Assembly (NCBI GenBank): GCA_905221605.1
Contig: CAJNDS010000765.1
Location: 1-64,000 of the forward strand
DNA: 64,000 nt
Direction: 5' to 3'
DNA from: Symbiodinium natans
Lineage: Eukaryota > Sar > Dinophyceae > Suessiales > Symbiodiniaceae
Below, piece after piece: positions 31,706-43,418 of this stretch (position 1 is the first letter of the stretch; each line of letters opens with the position of its first letter). A program made the position numbers and the translations under genes. A model generated the notes under the pieces. It did not search any database. It was not told the DNA's origin and saw nothing but the letters and a program-made list of their open reading frames with translations.

Positions 31706-33330
31706 TTTAGAGTAGGGACCGGGGAGTACTTGGGGGGGGGGGGGGGCATGGGGGGGGGGGGCCCAGGACGCTCGACGCTGAACCATATATATAGACATAT
31801 TCCTGGCTCGTTTGAGAACCTTCGGGGCGCTCTCCGGAAGAAAGTCCGCCCACCGATCTTCAAAGCCCGAGGCATCGGTGCTGGCGCTGCTCCGAAAAAA
31901 TTGGCTCTTGGAGTGCGTCCCGCGAGCGAGGTGGGTTCCTCAACATGCCTATGGTTCAAGCACCCAGCTGTGAACCCCCCAGGTGAGAGGCTTCTGCCTT
32001 GTTGTAAGTCCTCCCCTATCTTCAAGAACTCGAACCAACCGCGCAACGCACCGCCAGAAAATATACGGCAACAGCTGCACTCGAGATTCAGCAAGGATTC
32101 AACTTCACTTCGGCGCTTTGACCTGTGACACCGCCCCTGAATCCCGAGGTCAAGTGTATACAAAGCAGGGGACCGCTTTGCTGCATCTATTCGGGGATTG
32201 AAGGGGAACACCTCAAGGATTGCGAGCCAGGAAGATGGCGACTAGTGCCGGCTGATGTGGCCATGTTCAGGTCCAGAAAGCATAGAGTACGAGTGCGGCA
32301 TAGAACTTCCGAACACTTCCGATCTGTCACCTAGTTGTTGGGTCCTGGGTCCCCCGTTTCTAGGAGTCCCATGGCTGGCACTTGAAGTCCTCACTCGCTT
32401 GACCTGGCGCAGATGGAGACGGACGGTTTCTTCATGACTTCCATGGAGCAATCAGAGGCTGGGACCCTGCGACTACATGAGGTTGGATCCATGCCCAAAC
32501 CTTGCCCTCTGCAGAAGGCGCAGAAGTTGACACAGCTTTGCCCTAAGCATCTGTGAGGACGAGGCGTTTGCGTCCTTGTCCTCCATGAGCATCTCAAGTC
32601 ACAGCGAGGCGGAGCGAAGAACGCGTAGGTGTTTCGACTTTCGGGACTTCTACACGAGAATCCCTTCCGAAGGTCCTTCTGAGATGGGGGTGCAAGGTGT
32701 CAGGCATCTATAAGGGGACCCCAAGATGAGTTGTAGCTCGCCCTGACTTTTCAGTTCTGCCAGTCCTGGGCAGAACAGGCCTCGTTCTTACTTCAGTCAC
32801 GCAACCTTGATGGGAGGGGCAACCCCAACTTTCAGATTTGGCAAATCGCTTGTCGTTAGCCTCGGCCCACCCTTGTTGCCGCCACCATATTGGACACATC
32901 GCGCGCGGCGCGCGTGTCCACTGCTTGACTCCTGCTCGAGTGCAGGCCCGCATCTTGCGGAGCCCAGGCCTCGGAAGCCTCCAGAGGGAGATGTCGCACA
33001 CACGGGTTTTGGCCATTTGGGATTGATGGGCTGGTTGAGGGCCCTTGCCGCGCGAAGGGGCCCGAAGAAGTGTGCCGGAGGCCCTCCCAAAGTGATTGCT
33101 TGCCAACCCTACTGAGCAAGCCCTCGGAGCCAGATTAAAAAAACAACTAAGCCAGGCACCCTGGCGTGCAAATAAAGAAAGGAGCTCTTTGTTATGATAC
33201 AGGAGGAAGTCAGTTCATGTCGAATGGGCCCCATGAATTGGACTAGAAGAATGAAGGAGGTTGGTGCGTCACACTGCGCCTCCTGACATCCTAGCCGGCT
33301 TTTCATGCCCTTGCATAGCGAGACCATCGG
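31706..33330. other. No gene recognised
   Basis: Contains G-homopolymers (31731-31760), a 30-bp GC-alternating palindrome (32891-32920) and several overlapping frames on both strands that are typical of GC-rich noise. Confidence 0.45.
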
Positions 33331-33339
33331 GGATGGCAG

Positions 33340-33412
33340 GGCAGAGAGAAAGAGAGAGAGAGAGAGCGAGAGAGGGGCCCCTGGGTCCCTCAAGCCCTGT
33401 AGAAGAAGAAGA

Positions 33413-33469
<57 letters not shown>

Positions 33470-33475
33470 GGAATG
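33340..33475. repeat. (GA)n microsatellite
   Basis: GA-rich tracts at 33340-33376 and 33400-33470, the second nearly pure GA after a GAAGAAGAA run. Confidence 0.95.
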
Positions 33476-33479
33476 ATAC

Positions 33480-36400
33480 AGGCTTGTGTGCAGAAGAAGA
33501 AGAAGGATACTGGGGAGAGCGTTCAGCCCTGGTCACTTGGCCGAGGTCAAATCGTCCAGCGCGTTCAGCGGCTGGAAGCCACTCGGGCGCCCGTCCTCCT
33601 GGCCTTGGACGACCTGGACCGGGGCGGGGGAGGGGGCGAAGAAGCCATGGCCTTGAACAGCACAAAAGTGCACTTTTGAGACTTGAGACCGATCCTTTCA
33701 AGCGTTGATGCTTTAGTTACTTCGATGCAAGGACCCCATCATGGCCAGCGCGGAAGGTGCAGAGGAGCTGAGGCACCCTCTCGGGGGAAGGGGGAAGGGG
33801 GGAGAGGGAAGTATGCGCTCTTCGCGAAGACCTCAGACTCTTAGACACAGAATCGGCAGCGGATTTCATTTGGGGCCAAAGTTGAGTGGCTTGTGTAGCG
33901 ACCTGTGTACCCACCTTCAGTAGTGAGTCGATTAGCATGGCCTGCTCGGCTGCTATAAGCATCTAACTCTTTACGGGCAATGTGAGCTCACATATGGCTA
34001 TGCATGTGTGGTGTGTTTGAGCTTGCTGATGGCTCCTTGCCCCTGGCCTGATAGACGATTCTCTGGACAGACCTTCCGACAGTCGCCTTGCTTGCCGTGT
34101 GCAAAACCCTTAACCTCTGCCATGAAGCCCTATGAACCATATAGAAAGTCATGGAAACCCCATAAGCCCTTATGCGGACCTTCCAACCCCAAACTGTGCA
34201 CAAGCGCTCCTTCTGAGAGAAGGCACCCCAGGAAGGTCCTGACGGAGCTGCTGCTCCGCACGGAGCGCCTCGAGATCTTCCTGGGCGCCCGCGAGGCCCC
34301 CTTTCGGCTGCTACTGCCAAGTGGTGCTTGCGGGTTTGTTCTTGGCAGGAGGGTTCAAGCTTTGTTGTTGATCATGCACTGTTAAACGTGTGCGAGGGCA
34401 TTTTTGTTGTTTTTGCTGTCGTGGAGGTGTTCAGGTTTCAGGAAAAGGCGGTGCGCTGTTGCTTGAGGTGTGACTCCCAGAAGGTGCTGTCTGCATGTCA
34501 CTCGAGGGAGCTCGAAAGGGAGTGACTTCCAACAATCTCCAACCGCTCCTGCCGCAGGCACTTTCTCCCACGAGCCCTTAAACAAAAGAAGGGAGTCCCG
34601 GAATCCCTTCCGCGAGGGGTGGGAGATGACATGGAGCCCTGTGCTCCATGTCCTCGCCGCTCTTGTCGCCGAAAAGCCCCTAGTCTCGGCATGGCGTGCT
34701 GTCTCCAAGCTTGGCTAACTCTCGAGATGGAGCAGGGTGCCACTGTGCCAGCGAGCCAAGCCCCGAGAACCCCGGCCCCGGAAAGGGATAATACTCGGCA
34801 CGCGGAGCACCAGGCACAGCCCCCAAAACCCAAAGCAACAACAGCTGAAAGAATCACACCCCTAAACATCCCTAAACATCCTTAAGCCCCCAAGAAGCCT
34901 TGAATGAGCAGAGGACCAGGTGGGGTGAGAGTGTGAACCTTGGAGGCGCCTTTTCGGGCGCTGGGGGCGCACAAGGCCGCGGCCAGCCGTGTGTGCCATC
35001 CTTGCAACTGTTTCGTGACTCTGCATATATTTCTTGAGGATGGTTTGAGGAGGTTTCGGGGTCAAGGCTCCAGAGCTGAGGGCGCAGAGACCGGACTTTC
35101 GAAGTGAAGAACGGGGCTAAAAACTCAGACAACCAACCAGTCCTCAATGAGCTCCGACCTGCTGTTGGCAAAGCATTCGGCACGGCATATGTTGAGATTT
35201 TGGGGAGACGGCGGTTCCCCTTTTTGTTGGGGAACTCAAAGCCCCTAGCCGAAATCCAAGCCTCTCGGAAGAAGGTGGTGGCGTACTCCCTGGAGCCACT
35301 CAAAGCCAGCGAGGCTGGGGGTGGCTTCTGCAGGGGAAAAAATGTAACCTCTGCAAGATGTAGGGCGTAGAAACCACAAGATGACGAATGGACAATGTTG
35401 ATTCACACAGATTCTCGAAACTATGCTTCAGAGCTTCGTGCCTTAGCGCTGGTGTCGAACACCTTTCACTCTGTGATCGGGGTTGTGGCCCTTAGGTTAT
35501 GGCAGGGCTGCATGGGATGCGGCGTCTGGCGCGATGGCCTGTCGAGCGTCCTAAATGCTTGAAGCTTTTGGTTCGGGAACACCTTCCTGACTCGGAAGGC
35601 CCAAAGGTTTGAGCGGGCGCTGATTCCATACCAGCTAAAGGTTTTGAGGCTTCGGGGGATGTTGAGATGACCCCCTTCATCCCATCATCTTCGTTGCCCA
35701 GGCGGCGCGGCTATTTCTGCCCGGGAGCCCGGGAAGCTTCATGTTATCCATGGCCCAAACCCAAAGAGAGGAAGCTATACCATTTTTACCCCTTACGCAC
35801 AGATGGGCCCATAGACTGAATGACTCGATCCGTAGGCACGGAGAGAGCCTATTCGCGAACATCACCGCGATCCCGTGAGGTGGAGGGTCCACAGGCCCCT
35901 GGTGATGTCCGACTTCTCCCAGGAGCGCCGTGGCTTCAGGGAATCCGGGGGGAACTGCAACAGGGGCCCTGTTCCATGCTTCAGGGCGACGCGTGACTCC
36001 AACTATCCTTGGCTGAGGATCACGTCTCAAAGGGAGCTGACACCATAGATTCGACAAGCTATCTGCAACTGCAGGCCATGAGCGGTGGTGAACAGGCTGG
36101 CCTGCGATGATGGACGCCCCACCAGATAGAGAGGGGGTTCGGGCTGCAACGCCGTCCAGTGCAAGAGTTGATACCTGAGTTGGAGCCTCCAATGCCCCTA
36201 AGAGGTTGGGTTCGCGCCTCACTCAGGGTTCCTACTGCAGGGCCCGTGCGGTAGGCACGATTATGCGCAGCTTTACTACTCTTCAAGCTTAAATTGCCGT
36301 TACAAGGTCTGGTTGCAGACCTGGTTTGGCACCTCTTCTCGCAATGCCTTATGGCTTCATAGCAGACATGTTTGAGCCGAATTACGCGCTGCAAGTTCAC

Positions 36401-37510
36401 TATGCCGCTGCCCTGTGCAGGGTCCTCCTTCTCTCCTTCCGCTGATCATGACGGCTCAGAACCGAGGCGCAATCAGGGACGTCATACTCATGGACGTTAT
36501 ACGTGAGATGTTGCCTTTAAGTGCTCAAGTGCTTACTGTGGCAGGCATGGTATTGCAACAGCTCGCCAGCCATCCAGTACTCTCGTGCGACACTGAGATG
36601 GCACAAGCTGTCCCGCCCAACCTGTCAGACCAAGCCCAAGAAGAAAGCATGTTCCCAGCAGGAGGAATGAAGAGTCATTTGGGCCCTCGTCTCCGCTCAT
36701 TGTGAAGGCAAGCCCCACCAGGTAGCTACAGGTCTTTCGACTGCCCGGCACGTGCGTCTCAGGGTAGTTCCATGGTCCCTTAGTATGCTTAAAAGGGGAC
36801 TTCCAAAATACCCCCCTGACTTTGCCCTCATATTCAGCGCCCGTATAACTACCCTTAGAGTGCGGTGGCTGCAAGCGCCCCCCTCGCAGAAATGCCACGT
36901 CGCCTCTCAGGCTTTGCGGAGGCTTGCCTGGTCGACTGCGGGCCGGGCCTTCAGAAGGGGTGCAAAAAAGGGCACTTGTTTGGGTTGTACAAGTTGTAAG
37001 GAGAGGGTTGTTTAAAAAGGGGCTTCGGGGGGGTTTTCGCCCTCCCGAACCTTCCCCCTGGGTTGGCGCGATTGTTTCAGCACCCCCCTCCCGCAGCGTT
37101 CCGTGGCTTCTTGACTTCGAGCATGCGGAGATCCGTCCTCTGGAGCAAGATCGTTTTCCCTTGGAATAAGCAGGACCAAGCACTGGTGTTTGAAGATGCT
37201 AGGATCTAGGATCTCAGGCAAGGCCTCGCAGTGCATGACTTTGGCACGTGCGCTCGTCTAAGGCACTAGTTGTCGAGAACCCCCTAGTCTGTCTTGCACG
37301 ATGTCTGAGGCAGCTGCCGATTATGTCCTGCCGAGGAACGGGACGTTGTTTGAAGCCTGGCTGCACGTTGGTTCTGTGGGCTGCATGGTTGTGCAACGTC
37401 ATTTTTTCGTCATCTTTCCTGCTACACCATACTGTTTGATGCCATGCACGGGCAAAGTTCTCAGCCCTGATGCATCGTCGGTGTCCATGCCTTCTCCGAT
37501 GGGAAGAAAC
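33480..37510. other. No gene recognised
   Basis: About 4 kb of mixed sequence. Several frames of 80-216 codons occur (longest on the minus strand, 37183-36533), but none has a domain, repeat structure or codon pattern that I can support. Short non-coding RNA genes cannot be excluded. Confidence 0.4.
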
Positions 37511-37514
37511 GTAG

Positions 37515-38395
37515 CACAGGACATCCATCAGCGGCTGCTCTCCACAGCCGGCGAGGACTTGATAGAACAAAAACGGGAGCGAAACCCGGGATTCGAGCCT
37601 GTAAGCCTGTAGGCACAGGAGAGTGAGACTCTGCTATCAAGCCGGAGGTTCACAGTTCGCTTTTGACGTGACGCTATTTGCGATTTGTGGCAAGAGTCAA
37701 CTAAGAGCTTTTTGGTGGGCTTCCGTACTGCATTTAGCATTGCAGCATATTGCAGCCATTACCTTCATCCGAAATTGCAAGAAGGGGGCTTTAATGCTGA
37801 AGAGTTGCAGAACGCTCGTCGACGGCTCGTAACTAGCGTCAAGCAACTTTACGATTTCGATCGCCTGTTGCAGGTGAGTGCCTAGATGCTGCCTGATGCC
37901 ATGTTGAGTCGGTTTTTGGGCTTGCAGCTTTTGGTCCAAGCTTGGCTCTTAGCGAGCGAGACCGGTCACATAGCAAGGTGAGAGCAGCACTTGTGATACA
38001 GAGCCAGGGGAAGAGCGCCAAGAAACACTCCGACACCGCATTGTGCAGCACACTGTTGACACGCAGCGCAGGACATCCATCAGCAGCTGCTCTCCAGAGC
38101 CGGCGAGGACTTGATAGAGCAAAAAGGGAGCGCAACCACCATCGCCTTGGTTTCGTCTTGCTGCGCCACCGAGCGATCGGGGTTCGAGCCTGTAGGCCTG
38201 TAGGCACAGGAGTGGGATTCTGATATCAAGCCACAGGTTCGGAGTTGATTTTGACGTGACGCTATTGGCGACTTCAGAACTGTTTGGTGGGCTTCGTTCT
38301 GCATTCAGCATTGCAGCCATTACCTTCATTGCAAGGAAAGGGCTTTAACGCTAAAGAGTTGCCGAATGTTCGTCGACGGCACGTAACCCTGCACA
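37515..38395 (+). repeat. Direct duplication of a 0.3-kb segment
   Basis: 37522-37832 and 38067-38392 share long blocks: GACATCCATCAGC, GCCGGCGAGGACTTGATAGA, TTTTGACGTGACGCTATT, TTTTTGGTGGGCTTC or TGTTTGGTGGGCTTC, GCAGCCATTACCTTCAT and GTCGTCGACGGC-like ends. The second copy has an insertion of about 35 bp. Both contain a TTCGAGCCTGTA.GCC word that resembles a tRNA B-box (GGTTCGAGCC in the second copy), but no tRNA fold or clear A-box was seen. This may be a dispersed short element. Confidence 0.65.
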
Positions 38396-39660
38396 TCTTT
38401 TCAACAACCCTGTTGAGACAATTCCTTGGAAGTAGTAAACAAAAAACTCTGTAAAATCCTGCACAACCCCGGAGCTCCCTTACTTTCATTGGCCTAGAAA
38501 GCATATGGCTCATAGACTCTAGACCTTGGCACGTTGAACTCCCTGCACCGTGGATCGGATGCTGCCCGCGTGGATGACTAGCCTGATCGCGAGAAGGTGC
38601 GTGAAACATGCACTCGGACCACGCCCTTGCTTTTGCGACATAGGAGAGACCACGAGAGCTGTACAGAAGCATGTTTTCGAGCATACGTGGTCATACTGCT
38701 TGTCGGTGCGGTACACACTGTACAGACAATAGTAGACTTTATGTGGACTTGTCTGTGGGCTGTGCCGCCACTCCTGTGACTAGCAGAGGCAAGAGGAAAA
38801 GAAGGGTCCGTGCCATGGTCATCGTTTTTTACGCTCTTGGACATTCTTGCTGTGTCTGTTCTTGGCTTGTTTGCACACTTGCGAAGGTTGCTGACGGAGA
38901 AATTGAAGCAGAAAGAACGAGAGGCAACTGAAGTCGGTGCCACCTGCAATGCAGGCCTTCAATACACGCACTTCCGCAAGTGAAGGAAGCCCTATAGCTG
39001 CACACGCTCATGAATCCAGTGAGAGCGCAGATTTTGCACGCGTTCTTGTTCATTTCATGCTTGTCGGAAACACTCCCCTATCTTCAAATTCGAGAAGTCA
39101 AGCGCTCTTAGGGGATAGCCTTGCAGAAGTGTGTTCTTTTGAAGTTTGAAGTGTCTGATCGGTGCAGTTTGGGCCGACCTCAGCCGCATTCGAACCTTGT
39201 GGAACCCATCGCCGTGGGACTTGGTTCAAGGGTTCTTTCGGCTAGCGAAAGCTGGGCGGTCATGCAGATGGATGCCGCGTCGCAAGCGCAGTGTGGAGCC
39301 TCAGATCGGACTTGAAGCGAAGTGTGCAGTGATGCACAGCGCACTGCTGCAGAGAACGGCTGTTAGCCACGAGAATCGTGGTAAACCGTGCCGTTGCATT
39401 TTGCAACCACTGCCCGGCCTCCCCATCAGCACGAAAAGTTGCCAGCGGCCAGTACGCCCCGAGGCCCGAGACGCGCCGGAAGCGCCCGTGACTGAAAGTG
39501 CAGAGGCTCGGCATCTTTGTCATGGAGGCCAGGCTGGGAAGTGTGTTTGTTTTTTTTTTGCGCTGGGAGATGATGCCCCCCCCCCCCCTGAACTTTTCCT
39601 CCCCCTCTCCCCATCTCTACATCTCTCTTCTGTGCATAGCCAGCGCCCAATCGAAAGCAC
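38396..39660. other. No gene recognised before the Kelch exons
   Basis: May hold 5' exons or promoter of the Kelch gene, but no frame reads as Kelch or another domain. A C-run and polypyrimidine stretch lie at 39577-39635, consistent with a splice acceptor tract. Confidence 0.4.
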
Positions 39661-39664
39661 GGGG

Positions 39665-42600
39665 GGAGGCTCGCTGGCAGCTCTTCGAGCCCGCGGAGGG
39701 CGCGCCGCGGCCGGCGAAGCGGCAAGGCCACAGCGCCGTCGTCGACGCGGCCTCGCGGCGACTCCTCGTCTTTGGCGGCCTCGCAGGCCAAAAGCCCCCG
39801 TTTCAAAGCCTCCTCGTCCTCTCTCCTCCTCTCTCCTCCTCTCTCCTCCTCTCTCCTCTCTCCTCTCTCTCCTCCTCCTCCTCCCGCGTTTTTTTTTTTC
39901 CCCACCCTTGTTGTTCTTCCGTTCGTCCTCCTGCGGGCTCTCTTTTCTCGTTCCGAGGTGGTCGCAGCTACCTGAACGACGTCTGGGCTTTCGGCCTCGA
40001 GGCGTTTTGAAGGGCTCCCGAAGGGCTCCGCTTCTCTGCTCTGCTCCTGCCCCAAACTCTTAAAGAACGAAGCGAGAACCAGGCCAAGGAGTGGGAGGAG
40101 CTGGGCACGGCCGGGCCTCGGCCCTCAGCGCGAGAAGACCACTCCGCGATCCTGGACATCAAGGCCCGGGCGATGCTCCTCTTCGGGGGCTACGTTCCTG
40201 GAAGAGGATACAGCGGGGGCCCTGAGATGAAAGGGTGCATCGAGCCTTTTTGGGGGACCGGCGCGCCGAGGCGACGACGCCTGGGCCTTCGGCTTGGAGG
40301 CGGGCGGAGCGGCGGAGAGCGCAGGTGGGAGGTGCATTTTGGGAAAGCTGCGCCCCAGTTGCCTGCGAGGACCAACAGTGGAGGGAGCTGCGGCGCGAAG
40401 GCGAGCTCCCTCCAGGAAGGGAGCTTCATTCCGCCATCTTCGATCCCAAGGGCCGGCAGATGGTGGTCTTCGGGGGCAGAGGCGCCGGGAAACTGCCCCG
40501 CTCTTTTTGGCCTCCCGAAGCTTCCAGGGTGAGAGTCCTCGAAGCCTCACATACGCCTAATATAAGCTGCGCGTCTTGCGAGGCGGCGATTTACGCGTGG
40601 GCCTCAGCCCTCCGGTCTGCATGTCATGTCCCTTTCCAAAAAAAGAAGCAAGGGGCGCGCCCCCCCGTCTCGGCAGAAAAAAAAAGGTCCAGTTCCCCGA
40701 GGTGCCCTGGACGATGTGTTCATCCTGGAGCTCCAGGCGCGCGGCGCTTGAAGTCCGTATAGCGACCAAGAGAGACAGTCTCGGAATGTCTCAGACCATC
40801 GGGATACTGCGTGGATGGGGACGCAAGGCTCTCTCAGGTATATTTTGTCTGGTGTGTGCTAGAAGAAATGGCGCTTCCTGGACTGGACAGAAGGCTCTCA
40901 GGATCTCTGAGGTATCGTGCGGCGTGTTGGCTGGTGGAGGAGTGGCGCACGGCAGCCGACTATACCTGGCTCAGACCAAGGTAACCAGGGCCGAGCAGCG
41001 CCTCATCGTTATGACATAAACTGCACGTGCGGGCCATGTCGTCGAACAAAGTCAGAATATTATGTTTTTTTTCAATCGGTTGTGCCAGGGCGCCGGTTGG
41101 GACTCAGAATGTTTCAAAACGTCCGAGATCAAGTTCGGATTCGTTACTGCCGTACATGTGCGGGACGCATCTCCCGCTGTATTAGCACGCCCCCCCAAGT
41201 GCACCAGCTTATTGTATAGGACTGGTTGTTGCTGTTCTTCTGCCTTCGGCTGCGCCCTGCTTGCAGCACATTCGCCAGTCCCTTCCTGCCTCATTGCCCC
41301 CCCTCCCCGTGTAGTCTAAACCACAAGCCTCAGCCCCTCTCCGGGTGCGTTTGGTTTTGAGGGTGTCCGGCGCAGCTGAACCGATGTACTTTCTCAATAT
41401 GAGGGGGAGGATGATTGTGGACGCCAGTTCAAACATACACTCCCTGTGCCGTTCCTGAGAGCGCCCATGCCCGAACAACGTTAGGCCTGTGCTGCCAGAG
41501 CAGCCCTTCTCTAAGAGCATGCCCAAACATCTCGCTTTTAGCAAAAAAGCCTCCAAGTCGCAGTCTCCTCCTCTCGAAGCGATCCAGGAAGACAAGAGAC
41601 GACGCAGCTCCCTCTCGATCCACATACCACTTCCGTGGTATACCCTGACAGCTGTGCCCGCAGCATGTTTTCCTCGGAGGCCGAGCGCTGGGCGAAGCTG
41701 CGGCCCGAGGGCCGGCGGCCAGCGGCCAGGTGGGGACACTCGGCCAGCTACGAGGAAGCGGCCCACGCTATGCTGCTTTTCGGAGGCCCGGGATCCAAGA
41801 AGGGAGGGGGTAAAGGGGCGGCCAGTGAAACCCAGGTGGCAGGGTGTCCGGGGCAGGCTTCGGCAAGGAATGCAAGGATGAAGAAGGCTGGGCATCATCC
41901 TGCTCAACAAGACTTGGGCTCTTGAGTGCAACTGCTGAAGCGAAAGAAGGAAACCGTGAACGACTCTAAGCTGAGGAAATGCTGAACGAAGTAGGCTTCT
42001 CTGCAGCAACCATCGAGCTGAACATCGCAACACTGCTTCATCGAATTGAACTTGTCAGATGCACCTCGCAGAAGGTGCTTATCGTGTCCATCAAATAAAT
42101 GTTTCACAATACTTTTTACATCCGTATATGAGCCTGGGTAAGCCATCAGAGGAAGTGAGTCCCAGAGATGAGATAACATGAGGGTAGATAGATAATAAGA
42201 ACTTGAGGTGGAGGTAGAGATCACTGCTAACTGCCAAGTGTGTTATAAAAACAGACGTGTCTTGAAATGAAGCCGGGGCTCTGAATGCATTTTTTTTTGC
42301 GGGGGAGGGGGGGGGGAACAGGGGCAGGGATAAAAATTCGGGTTCAGAGTGTGCGCCCCTGGGTTTCCCCGCAAATCCGGAGCGAAGCGGAGTGGAATGG
42401 AGCGGTCGAGGAGCCCAGGGTGACAACTTCTTCAGCGACCTCTGGTCCTTGGACCTGGAGGCGCCCGAAGACGTGCCAACAAGGTCTCTCTTTCCCACGG
42501 TCTCACAAAGTCCCCTTTTCCCGCGCCCCGGAAGGCAAAGCGCTGGGAGGAGATCCAGGCCGCGGAGGGGCCCCCGGCGCGGCAGTTCCACACCTCCGCC

Positions 42601-42800
42601 TGCGCTGCCGGGCAGCTGCTGGTCTTCGGCGGGAATGGTCCGGGGGCCCGGCCCGGGGCGGCGCCATTGCAAGAGGAGAGAGATTTCCCCCGCAGCAATG
42701 TGGGAGGTTGCCGAAGCCCCATGCTGTGCGCGATGCTGAGGTGCAGGTGGCCGCTTGGGCGACCTCTGGATGTTCGATCTCGAGGCAGAAGGAGAGAGGG
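39665..42800 (+). CDS. Kelch-repeat protein gene, upstream exons
   Basis: Plus-strand segments read as successive Kelch blades, split among introns and frames. Half-repeats of the W...GHSA....LLVFGG type: 39665-39780 (GHSAVVDAASRRLLVFGG), 40082-40216 (DHSAILDIKARAMLLFGG), 40372-40490 (LHSAIFDPKGRQMVVFGG), 41664-41800 (GHSASYEEAAHAMLLFGG) and 42530-42665 (FHTSACAAGQLLVFGG). Half-repeats of the LxDLWxFDLE type: 39956-40005 (YLNDVWAFGLEA), 40269-40312 (DDAWAFGLEA), 40702-40742 (LDDVFILELQ), 42418-42470 (FFSDLWSLDLEA) and 42748-42800 (LGDLWMFDLEA). Kelch repeats fold as a beta-propeller for protein binding; the partner is unknown. Exons are GC-rich and introns carry poly-pyrimidine runs. Exon edges are approximate, and N-terminal exons were not identified. 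The gene continues at 53044, beyond the copia insertion. Confidence 0.8.
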
Positions 42801-43129
42801 AGCATGGGAGAACTGCAGTCAGGCGGTGAGTGGTTTCTGTTTTTAAGTTGTTTGTTGGGCTTGTGTTTGGCAACGGGGCTCATGGACCTAGAACTGGCAG
42901 CAACTCATTCGGCGCCCTGCGGGTCGTGTGGTCCGTGTGGGGATGTGGAAGGCGCCTTGAAGACACGTCAACATATGCCAACCGGCGCATCTTGATCGCC
43001 CGAACTCCGGCCTGCGTTCCAGGAATGCCCTTAATTCCACTATACTCGTACCAATCCTAGAACGCCGCTACCAGATTTTGGATAATTGGCATACGTCATG
43101 GGTTTTGTGACTGAATGTTGACCGACTGC

Positions 43130-43134
43130 GTTTT
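43130..43134. repeat. Target-site duplication GTTTT, left copy
   Basis: GTTTT here and at 51269-51273 flanks the plus-strand copia element. The match defines the LTR 3' edge as ...CAATA. Confidence 0.85.
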
Positions 43135-43418
43135 TGTTGGACATAAGTGCTATGATCATGGTGCCATGTAGTGTCCAGTAGGGATACAGAGCACCGCTGA
43201 GGATCTGTTCTTATCAGTGTGACAACTGAAAGTCACTCAGCACATAATCGAGAAGTGTACCCAGAGCCACTTGAATATTTGTGGCTCAAGACGCTGAGCA
43301 GAAAAAGGGTTAGCGCGATGGCTGCTTGATGGGCGGAAGGGGCAATTACGCTATCAGTGACGTCAGCCGAGCCCCTCATTGATCAGGCATGTCGGGACAG
43401 GCGAGTGATTATTCAATA
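43135..43418 (+). repeat. 5' LTR of the plus-strand copia element
   Basis: Starts TGTTGGACATAAG, the same first six bases as Drosophila copia, and ends TTCAATA. The end is TA, not the usual CA, if the GTTTT duplication is correct. It contains the first ATG of the polyprotein (43389). Confidence 0.92.

Noticed and set aside
31690-32211. 173-codon minus-strand Pro-rich frame
   Set aside because: Overlaps G-homopolymers and an opposite-strand frame of similar length; no domain or codon support.
35677-37183. 181- and 216-codon minus-strand frames
   Set aside because: No domain, repeat or splice-continuity evidence; typical of chance frames in GC-rich DNA.
37590-37615. Possible tRNA gene around TTCGAGCCTGTA
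   Set aside because: No acceptor, D or anticodon arms can be paired around the B-box-like word in either copy.
41209-42033. 274-codon minus-strand frame
   Set aside because: Antisense to Kelch coding segments and introns; no recognisable domain.
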